From positions 1 to 5,435 of the forward strand of contig CAYNCU010000255.1 in the NCBI GenBank assembly GCA_964395765.1: a stretch of 5,435 bases of DNA, read 5' to 3'. Numbering within the stretch: the first letter of the stretch is position 1; every line of letters begins with the position of its first letter. Shown here one piece after another: positions 1 through 5,435 of this stretch. The position numbers were made by a program, and so were the translations under genes. The stretch comes from DATDPY01 sp964395765 (lineage in GTDB: Bacteria; Bacteroidota; Bacteroidia; Cytophagales; Cyclobacteriaceae). The notes under the pieces were generated by a model, which worked only from the letters and a program-made list of their open reading frames with translations, was not told the DNA's origin and did no database searches.

Positions 1-288
1 GCCATATATACGGCTAACCCTCCCGAGAGACCTTATTCCAGGTTAATCGATTTCAGGGGACGTCACCCTCCCTCCGCCGAATATGCCAGCCATGGAAATG
101 AGCATGCACCGGATCTGTCTCCTGTAGTTTACTGGGATGCCGATGCCCCCGTCACTGGCGGAAAATGTGCGGTGAAATTCAGGTTAAACGACCTCCTTTC
201 CGATATCCTTGTCAATGTCACCGGTTATGACAGCCAGGGTCGAATCATAAAAGGTACAGCATTGATCAAAGTGAATAAAAATATATAA
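1..288 (+). CDS. C-terminal end of a large MG2/alpha-2-macroglobulin-like surface protein (5' end outside the window)
   Basis: Frame 1 is open from the first base to a TAA at 286-288, giving the last 95 residues of a protein that starts outside the window. The residues read PYSRLIDFRG, then a spacer, then PDLSPVVYWDADAPVTGGK and a beta-rich tail that includes VTGYDSQGRI. This order (YSR-hydrophobic-F-x-G, a spacer, a 'YW-x(3)' strand, then an Ig-like strand pattern ending in G-x-x-x-x-G) resembles the C-terminus of the large Bacteroidota proteins that carry MG2-type or carboxypeptidase-like regulatory modules and are often encoded next to TonB-dependent receptors. That assignment rests on remembered family pattern and not on a search. 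The next gene starts 4 bases after the stop, so the two are probably co-transcribed and perhaps translationally coupled. A cell-surface location is inferred. Without the N-terminal part its function cannot be fixed. Confidence 0.6.
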   Translation, partial: AIYTANPPERPYSRLIDFRGRHPPSAEYASHGNEHAPDLSPVVYWDADAPVTGGKCAVKFRLNDLLSDILVNVTGYDSQGRIIKGTALIKVNKNI

Positions 289-292
289 GGTA

Positions 293-2944
293 TTGAAAAG
301 AGAAATTTACCTGGTACTGATTTTATTATTCTTTCAATTTACGGGGTCAGCGAAAACCCTCTATTTCTCAGCCCAGGACAGCATCCCCCTGGCCGATGCC
401 CTTGCGAAAATCGAATCCACCTATCACGTCAGAATATTTTATAAGTCCGAATGGATTAACGGCATTAAAACCTTACTACCGGGAAAACTGACCCGGCCGG
501 TGAAGGACCTGGACATAATCCTTTCCGGTACCGGCTACACTTTTTACAATTATAAGGAGCATTACTTTGTAATGTACAAAGGCTCGGTGCCCGGCAACAT
601 CAAAAATCTCAGCACCAACCGGGCTAATAATAATAATTCCAACATTCTTTACCGGTTGGATGGAAGGATCCTTTCTGAAAATGAAGAAAGCCCTATTATA
701 GGAGCGACCATTTTTGTTCAGGAACTGGATACCGGCACCATAACAGACATTAACGGATTTTTCAGGTTCAGATTGCCGGCAGGAAATTATACCCTTGAAC
801 TTAAATCCGTGGGCTATATCCAACAAAATGAAAACATAGACCTGACCGATAATACGAATAAGACATTTTACCTTCCCACGGAAGTAAAACAACTGAATGA
901 AGTGGTGATCAAGGGGAAGGCCGAGGATTTTAATGTGAGCGATAATTCCATGGGTATTACTACGTTGACGAGCAAGGCGTTGAAACAGGAGCCCCCTTTT
1001 ATGGGTGAGGTAGATGTGATCCGCAGCCTTCTGATGCTTCCGGGGGTAACGTCAGTGGGAGAAGCTGCTTCGGGTTTCAATGTTCGCGGAGGAAGTGCCG
1101 ACCAGAACCTTGTGATCCTGGATGATGCCCCTGTATTCAATACTTCCCACGTTTTCGGCTTGTTCTCGGCATTCAATGATGACGCCATTGAGGATGTCAC
1201 CCTGATGCGGGCAGGCATTCCTGCGCGATACGGCGGAAGATTATCCTCTGTTCTGGATGTGCGAACCATTTCAAAACAGGTAAACCGGTTTACCGGATCC
1301 GGAGGTATCGGTTTGTTTGCCAGCCGGGCAACCCTGGAAGTGCCTTTATTTAAAGATCACCTGACCTTGATTGCCGGCGGCAGGATCTCCTACAGCGACT
1401 ACCTTCTCCACCTGGTGCGTAACCCGCAGGTGAAAAACAGTTCCGCATTTTTTTACGACGGAAATATAAAACTGAATTATAAAATATCACCCAAAAGCCA
1501 CCTGCAATATTCCTATTATTCAAGCTACGATAAATTCAAATTACCTACCGATACCCTCTATCAATGGGGGACCAACAATCATTCATTATCCTATAACCAA
1601 CTGGTAGGGAAAAAACTGAATATCAGTGCGACGGGTGTATATTCCGGCTACCGGTACGGCTTACTCAGCAACGACCCTACTTCAGCGTTTACCTGGGACG
1701 CGGGCATTGATTACAAGGAGATTAAGATTGACAACCTTTATATGCCCCTGGAGTCGAACAGGATTGAATTCGGCGCCGGGGCCGAATGGTATAATTATAT
1801 GCCGGGAAACCTGCAGCCGGGTGACAGCAGTAGTATTATTCCGATCAGGATCGACAACCTTTATTCCCGCGATATTTTCGGTTATTTGGGCGATGAATTC
1901 GACTTGTTGCCTTTTATCAGTGTGATGGTCGGGATCCGTTATACGGATTATAACCTCCTCGGCCCGGCCCATGTGAACCAGTACGAACCCGGAATTCCCA
2001 GGAGCGATGAAACTATTACCGGCTCGGTTTTTTTCGGAAAGGGAAAGTCCGTTCAGAATTATGAAGGCTGGGAACCACGGTTTTCGGTCCGGTTTTTACT
2101 CAACAATAAAAGCTCTATCAAATTTAGCTATAACCGGATGTACCAGTATATTCAGCAGATTACCAATACGGCTTCCGTTACCCCGATCGATTTATGGATG
2201 CCTAGCGGCCCCTATCTTAAACCCCAGATGGCCGATGAAGCTTCCATTGGCTACTTCAGGAATTTCAGGGAAAATACAATCGAAACTTCCATAGAATTCT
2301 ATTATAAAAAAATGGAGAATATAATTGACTATAAAGACGGTGCCGATCTCTTTCTGAACCCTAATGTGGAAAATGCCCTGTTGCAGGGAATTGGAAGGGC
2401 CTACGGTGTGGAATTATATGCCAGGAAGGATTTCGGACGCATGACCGGTTTTGTCAGCTATACCTATTCCAGGACATTGAAAAAAATAGAAGGACCTACG
2501 CCGGATGTAACGGTGAATGAGGGCAAGTATTACCCTGCCAATTACGACAAACCCCACGATTTTAAAATGACGGCGATATACCAGATCAACCGCCGTTGGA
2601 GCGTTTCCGGGAACTATGTGTTTACCTCCGGACGCCCGGCGACTTATCCGGAATCGAAATACGAGATCGACGGCATTACGATCGCCAACTTCGGCGACCG
2701 CAACCAGGAACGGATTCCCGATTATAATCGTCTCGATTTATCCATAACCCTGCACGGCAATAATAAAAAAAATAAATTCTGGGACGGAAGCTGGACGTTC
2801 TCAATATATAATGTCTATGCCAGGAAAAATGCCTATTCGGTTTACTTCAAACCTATACCGGGAACGAGACTGCCGCAGGCCTATAAATATTCAATTCTCG
2901 GAACGGCATTGCCTTCCATAACCTATAATTTCAGGTTCCTGTAA
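293..2944 (+). CDS. TonB-dependent outer-membrane receptor with STN and carboxypeptidase-like regulatory domains
   Basis: This 883-residue protein is a complete outer-membrane transporter, energised by TonB-ExbB-ExbD. A signal peptide covers about residues 1-20 (basic start, hydrophobic core, cleavage near GSA-KT). An STN domain follows at about 24-95, then a carboxypeptidase-like regulatory (Ig-like) domain at about 118-207, which contains GATIFVQELDTGTITDINGF and ends in a possible TonB-box-like NEVVIKG. The plug lies at about 217-325 with MLPGV, FNVRGGSADQN, LDDAPVFN and GIPARYGGRLSSVLDV, typical of the non-SusC receptors of Bacteroidota. The rest is a barrel rich in Tyr/Phe strands that ends in YNFRFL, the usual aromatic C-terminal strand. 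The TTG start is supported because an in-frame TGA lies at 272-274, no ATG or GTG lies between, and the next in-frame ATG is near codon 94, beyond the signal peptide. AAGG lies just upstream. The substrate is unknown. The STN domain suggests, by family knowledge, signalling to a FecR-type anti-sigma factor, but none is encoded here. Confidence 0.93.
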   Translation: MKREIYLVLILLFFQFTGSAKTLYFSAQDSIPLADALAKIESTYHVRIFYKSEWINGIKTLLPGKLTRPVKDLDIILSGTGYTFYNYKEHYFVMYKGSVPGNIKNLSTNRANNNNSNILYRLDGRILSENEESPIIGATIFVQELDTGTITDINGFFRFRLPAGNYTLELKSVGYIQQNENIDLTDNTNKTFYLPTEVKQLNEVVIKGKAEDFNVSDNSMGITTLTSKALKQEPPFMGEVDVIRSLLMLPGVTSVGEAASGFNVRGGSADQNLVILDDAPVFNTSHVFGLFSAFNDDAIEDVTLMRAGIPARYGGRLSSVLDVRTISKQVNRFTGSGGIGLFASRATLEVPLFKDHLTLIAGGRISYSDYLLHLVRNPQVKNSSAFFYDGNIKLNYKISPKSHLQYSYYSSYDKFKLPTDTLYQWGTNNHSLSYNQLVGKKLNISATGVYSGYRYGLLSNDPTSAFTWDAGIDYKEIKIDNLYMPLESNRIEFGAGAEWYNYMPGNLQPGDSSSIIPIRIDNLYSRDIFGYLGDEFDLLPFISVMVGIRYTDYNLLGPAHVNQYEPGIPRSDETITGSVFFGKGKSVQNYEGWEPRFSVRFLLNNKSSIKFSYNRMYQYIQQITNTASVTPIDLWMPSGPYLKPQMADEASIGYFRNFRENTIETSIEFYYKKMENIIDYKDGADLFLNPNVENALLQGIGRAYGVELYARKDFGRMTGFVSYTYSRTLKKIEGPTPDVTVNEGKYYPANYDKPHDFKMTAIYQINRRWSVSGNYVFTSGRPATYPESKYEIDGITIANFGDRNQERIPDYNRLDLSITLHGNNKKNKFWDGSWTFSIYNVYARKNAYSVYFKPIPGTRLPQAYKYSILGTALPSITYNFRFL

Positions 2945-2956
2945 ATTTTACTGCCA

Positions 2957-3967
2957 ATGAGATATACCTTCAAAAATATTTTGATATTGTTTTTAGGATT
3001 TTCCATGGCGGCCTGTGAACAGGCGATCAATCCAAAGCTTCCCAATTTTGAAAAAACCTATTCCGTGGACGGTACGCTTTCCAACCAACCCGGCCCGTAT
3101 ACCGTTAAGATTACGCTTACTGCCAAATATTCGGTCGATGCTGCGGGACTTAATTACCCTGTTGAAAATGCTACGGTGACCATTTCCGATGACTCCGACA
3201 ATACGGTGATCCTTACCCCATCGGCTCCCGGACAGTATCAAAGTCCGGCGGATTTCACAGGCATTGTAGGAAGGAAATATATACTGGCCATCACCACTGC
3301 AAATAATGACCAGATCATGTCCATTCCCGAACTTTTATCCCCAGTGCCCGAAATAAAGGATTACCGCATCGATAAGGATTATTCCAGTGATAAATTTTTA
3401 GTCGGGCATAAGGTATCCGTCCTCTTCGATGACCCCTCCGGTACTACCAATTATTATCGCTGGAAGTGGGAGGGAGTGTACCAGTTTGTTACCCAGATCA
3501 ACCACCCTCCGTTTTCAACTACCTGCTGGCGTTACGAGCATCCGAATGCCTACCTGAATACGATCGATGATAAATACTTCGACGGCCAGGAGAAGACACA
3601 GGAAATTACCGAGATCCCTTACTTCGGCGGCAATGATTACCTGGTTACCGTTTACCAGGAATCCCTGACCGAGGATGCATATAATTACTGGGAACTGGTT
3701 TACCGCCAGCTCTATAATTCAGGAAGTATTTTCGAACCGCCCCCGGCTTCCATCAAGGGCAATCTCTATTGTGCCAACGATCCGACCCAGTTGATCCTTG
3801 GCTTTTTCACGGTGTCTGCAATTTCGGAAATGCATATTAAGATACACCGTACCAATGACGGCGCCGTAAAAAACCTGCGTTCTTATCCCAGGAACGTCAA
3901 TTGCTGGACACTCGCGAATTCAGTACAGGTGCAACCGGATCCGTCTACGTGGCCGGAGGGTTGGTAA
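2957..3967 (+). CDS. DUF4249-like outer-membrane lipoprotein, partner of the upstream receptor
   Basis: The 336-residue product starts with a lipoprotein signal peptide: MRYTFK, a hydrophobic core, and a lipobox-like SMAAC with Cys20 as the predicted lipidated residue, followed by EQ. The mature part begins with the pattern seen in DUF4249 proteins: YSVDGTLSNQPGPYTVKITL, a PVENATVTISDD strand, then GQYQSP and GRKYILAI. This is an Ig-like N-terminal region followed by an alpha/beta C-terminal half with NYYRWKWEG, TEDAYNYWE and GNLYCANDP. Besides Cys20 there are cysteines at 190, 272 and 316. DUF4249 proteins are commonly encoded directly after STN/CarboxypepD-reg receptors in Bacteroidota, and their biochemical role is not established. 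By analogy with SusD one may infer a surface lipoprotein that helps the receptor capture substrate. The gene starts 12 bases after the receptor stop, without a clear Shine-Dalgarno sequence. The length is within the usual family range, and the C-terminus (PSTWPEGW) ends rather abruptly. Confidence 0.85.
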   Translation: MRYTFKNILILFLGFSMAACEQAINPKLPNFEKTYSVDGTLSNQPGPYTVKITLTAKYSVDAAGLNYPVENATVTISDDSDNTVILTPSAPGQYQSPADFTGIVGRKYILAITTANNDQIMSIPELLSPVPEIKDYRIDKDYSSDKFLVGHKVSVLFDDPSGTTNYYRWKWEGVYQFVTQINHPPFSTTCWRYEHPNAYLNTIDDKYFDGQEKTQEITEIPYFGGNDYLVTVYQESLTEDAYNYWELVYRQLYNSGSIFEPPPASIKGNLYCANDPTQLILGFFTVSAISEMHIKIHRTNDGAVKNLRSYPRNVNCWTLANSVQVQPDPSTWPEGW

Positions 3968-4024
3968 AATAACTGAAAGTCGAACATATTGAGACCCCGC
4001 TTTTATCAATCTAATATAGAAAAT

Positions 4025-4071
4025 GTCATCACCGGCCTTGAGCCGGGGCCTCCCATCGGTTAGTAAGATCT
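4025..4071 (+). repeat. Diverged copy or half of a GTCAT-type palindromic repeat
   Basis: This stretch has two parts that both match the larger repeat at 4406-4606. Bases 4025-4046 (GTCAT, then CCGGCCTTGAGCCGG at 4032-4046) align without gaps to the complement of 4584-4605, with 18 of 22 bases identical by hand count. Bases 4047-4071 align without gaps to 4484-4508 in the same orientation, with 19 of 25 identical. It contains a small hairpin, CCGGC-CTTGA-GCCGG. Weak similarity continues to about 4080 and then stops, so the copy looks truncated or decayed. The GTCAT start followed by a CCGG-rich hairpin is a pattern seen in REP-like interspersed repeats of many bacteria. Its position about 58 bases after the DUF4249-like stop would allow it to act in transcript termination or 3'-end stability, which is speculative. 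Confidence 0.5.
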
Positions 4072-4405
4072 TAATTGAATGCCGCATTTTGATAAAACTT
4101 TTTAATCATTTGTCGATTCAAAGAAGTCGCTGATTGATTGGGTTATTCATTAGGAGAAAATCGGCAGATGATTTTTTTCACCTCAATTTAAAAATCGGGG
4201 CACACGGTCACTGGAGATGAGGACACTAACCTGCCAGGATTTTAAATTAATCTGATATAAAAGTAGATCCTATTTACTTACAACTGAGATTTCCTGCCTC
4301 GCACCATGATTTGAAAACCGTGATCAAAGATTTCTGATGCGGTGAATTTTTAAACCCAAAATTTTATTAAAAGGAATTACCTTAGAATTAACTCAAAAAA
4401 GGTAT

Positions 4406-4606
4406 GTCATGCCCAGGCTGACTATTGCAGTACTTAGCGTGTGGTCACAGCTTACTTCCACCCATAAGCGGAACGGAGGTGAGGGTCTCCCGTTGGATCG
4501 TAAAATCTCGTTAGAAATAATATTAACATTTTCTAACGGGGGATCCGGGACAGCCTTGCGCAGGCTATAACACAGAGGGCTAGCCGGCACAAGGCCTGGA
4601 ATGACG
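4406..4606. repeat. About 200-bp palindromic MITE/REP-like element with terminal inverted repeats
   Basis: The ends are imperfect inverted repeats: GTCATGCCCAGGC at 4406-4418, and GCCTGGAATGAC at 4594-4605, whose complement reads GTCATTCCAGGC. They share 11 bases, with one mismatch and one gap. Near the middle is a strong hairpin with a perfect 9-bp stem (4509-4517 with 4530-4538), extended outward by GGATC at 4495-4499 with GATCC at 4542-4546. A smaller hairpin, AGCCT-TGCGC-AGGCT, lies at 4552-4566. It encodes no transposase; a 65-codon minus-strand frame (4393-4590) across it has no protein-like features. This structure fits a non-autonomous miniature element or a composite palindromic repeat. 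A diverged relative lies at 4025-4071. I see no clear target-site duplication, and the exact borders are uncertain by a few bases. Confidence 0.55.
4509..4538. repeat. Perfect 9-bp inverted repeat (hairpin core of the element)
   Basis: CGTTAGAAA at 4509-4517 is the exact reverse complement of TTTCTAACG at 4530-4538, with a 12-base AT-rich loop between them. It sits inside the palindromic element at 4406-4606. As RNA it would form a stable stem-loop on either strand, but neither side is followed by a T-run, so it is not a classical intrinsic terminator. It is best read as the structural core of the repeat. Confidence 0.75.
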
Positions 4607-4796
4607 TTCCTTGTTCAGTTTGTTAATTCAAATAAGCAGGAATTGCCCTATGGTTTTTTTCAACGCAGATTTGAAGAGGCTATGATAATATTTTATCTAA
4701 GTGAGTCGGAAACATCCGGTGCATTAGGAATTGATATTGTTCTGAATGTTTAATAACTTAATTAAAGATTAAAGGAGAATCTATTAACTCAGCGCT

Positions 4797-5435
4797 GTGA
4801 AATTTCAGACGTTTTTTTTTATCATAATTCTTTTTTCTTTCTCCCCCAAAATATACGCCGGAACAGGAGCAAAAATTCCCGGAGCGCTTTCGGTTCACAA
4901 AAATCCGGCCGACAGCATTTCCCTGGATGAAGCACTGTCCCGCATAAAGTCGCATTATCATGTCAGGATCTTTTATAAGCCAGAATGGATCAGGCATATT
5001 AAAACGGAGATGCCCGGTGAATTGATCAGCGTAACGGAAGATCTTGATAATATCCTTTCCGGTACCGGCTATACATTTTACAGTTATAAGGATAATTATT
5101 TTGTTTTGTACAAGGGAGAACATAAAGGGAACAAGGTGCTGACGCAGGCTCAGCCGGAAAATAAAACCGTTAATATATTGTACCGGATCAGCGGGCGGGT
5201 GCTTTCCGAAAAAGAAGAAAGCCCCCTGCCCGGCGCCACCATTTTCATCCAGGAGCTGGATACAGGAACTATTACGGACATGAACGGCTTTTTCCGGTTT
5301 AAACTGCCGGAAGGCTCCTATACGTTCGATATTAAATCTGTGGGTTATATCGAGCAGACGGAAAAGTTGGAAGTAAAAGGGAATGCCGAAAAGATATTTT
5401 ACCTGCCAACAGAAGTTAAAATGCTGAATGAAGTA
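4797..5435 (+). CDS. N-terminal part of a second STN/CarboxypepD-reg TonB-dependent receptor (3' end outside the window)
   Basis: An open frame runs from GTG at 4797 through the last base (213 codons) with no stop. The GTG is the likely start because an in-frame TAA lies at 4785-4787, and translation from GTG gives a good signal peptide: MKFQTFFFIIILFFSF, then a likely cleavage after IYA. An AGGAG at 4773-4777 is too far (19 bases) to be a normal ribosome binding site. An STN domain (about residues 40-103) contains HYHVRIFYKPEW and ILSGTGYTFYSYKDNYFV. A carboxypeptidase-like regulatory domain follows (about 126-213) with GATIFIQELDTGTITDMNGF, and the window ends inside LPTEVKMLNEV, just before the plug. 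The product is paralogous to the receptor at 293-2944: over the 69-residue STN stretch I count 46 identical residues. The plug and barrel should follow downstream. The substrate is unknown, and the function is inferred from the paralogue. Confidence 0.88.
   Translation, partial: MKFQTFFFIIILFSFSPKIYAGTGAKIPGALSVHKNPADSISLDEALSRIKSHYHVRIFYKPEWIRHIKTEMPGELISVTEDLDNILSGTGYTFYSYKDNYFVLYKGEHKGNKVLTQAQPENKTVNILYRISGRVLSEKEESPLPGATIFIQELDTGTITDMNGFFRFKLPEGSYTFDIKSVGYIEQTEKLEVKGNAEKIFYLPTEVKMLNEV

Larger units (their letters stand above)
3968..4796. other. 829-base intergenic region without a convincing gene
   Basis: No plus-strand reading frame of useful length with protein-like content is visible here, and I see no tRNA, rRNA or recognisable riboswitch. 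The region is AT-rich apart from two GC-rich palindromic stretches that are annotated separately as repeats. It separates the stop of the DUF4249-like gene from the GTG of the second receptor, so it should contain the end of the first operon and the promoter of the next gene. I cannot place either one securely: there is no classical hairpin followed by a T-run after 3967, and no exact Bacteroidota TAnnTTTG -7 element near 4797. The non-repeat parts (about 4075-4400 and 4610-4790) show only short A/T-rich inverted repeats, for example AAGG-AATTA-CCTT near 4371-4383. Confidence 0.7.

Noticed and set aside
476..892. Minus-strand frame of 138 codons, with a similar one at 4758-5123
   Set aside because: Both lie antisense to the STN coding region of the two receptors. 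Their shared AGTGKD-like motif only reflects the conserved sense sequence SGTGYTF.
868..1269. Minus-strand frame of 133 codons
   Set aside because: It is antisense to the conserved plug domain of the receptor and has no protein-like features of its own.
1626..2294. Overlapping short frames on both strands inside the receptor barrel
   Set aside because: They overlap a clearly coding frame with typical barrel composition and show no domain or start-site support.
4032..4046. CCGGC-CTTGA-GCCGG hairpin as an intrinsic terminator of the first operon
   Set aside because: The stem is only 5 bp and no T-run follows; the sequence is better explained as part of the repeat family.
4393..4590. 65-codon minus-strand reading frame in the intergenic region
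   Set aside because: It lies across the palindromic element, its product has no recognisable motif or signal peptide, and its residues mirror the hairpin. It is best explained as chance in a repeat.
4643..4673. Possible Bacteroidota promoter, TTG - 20 bases - CAGATTTG, upstream of the second receptor
   Set aside because: The -7 box departs from TAnnTTTG at the first base, the site is about 124 bases from the start codon, and such weak matches occur by chance in AT-rich DNA.
3968..4796. Search for tRNA, riboswitch, CRISPR or attachment sites in the gap
   Set aside because: No cloverleaf, regularly spaced direct repeats or known aptamer pattern could be recognised by eye.

Overview
The window looks like part of a Bacteroidota chromosome of moderate G+C. 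The signs are a TonB-dependent outer-membrane receptor with an N-terminal STN domain and a carboxypeptidase-like regulatory domain, a DUF4249-type lipoprotein directly behind it, and start sites without strong Shine-Dalgarno sequences. I cannot name the genus.

Layout, all genes on the + strand. Positions 1-288 are the 3' end of a gene whose product ends like the large Bacteroidota surface proteins with alpha-2-macroglobulin-like (MG2-type) modules. Four bases later a complete 883-residue STN/CarboxypepD-reg/plug/barrel receptor begins at a TTG codon (293-2944). Twelve bases after its stop follows a 336-residue DUF4249-like lipoprotein (2957-3967). The tight spacing suggests that these three genes form one operon. 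Next comes an 829-base stretch without a convincing gene (3968-4796). It holds a roughly 200-bp palindromic, MITE-like element (4406-4606) and a shorter diverged relative of it (4025-4071). At 4797 a second receptor of the same subfamily starts with GTG and runs off the window end after 213 codons. Its STN and regulatory domains are clearly paralogous to those of the first receptor.

Working model (inference): the locus is a tandem series of receptor plus surface-lipoprotein modules for TonB-driven uptake of an unknown substrate, with the large MG2-like protein as an upstream surface partner. The STN domains suggest that the receptors may also signal to a FecR-like anti-sigma factor, but no sigma or anti-sigma gene lies in the window. 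The palindromic repeats separate the two modules. I found no clearly novel system; the most notable points are the module duplication, the non-ATG starts of both receptors, and the repeat family in the gap.
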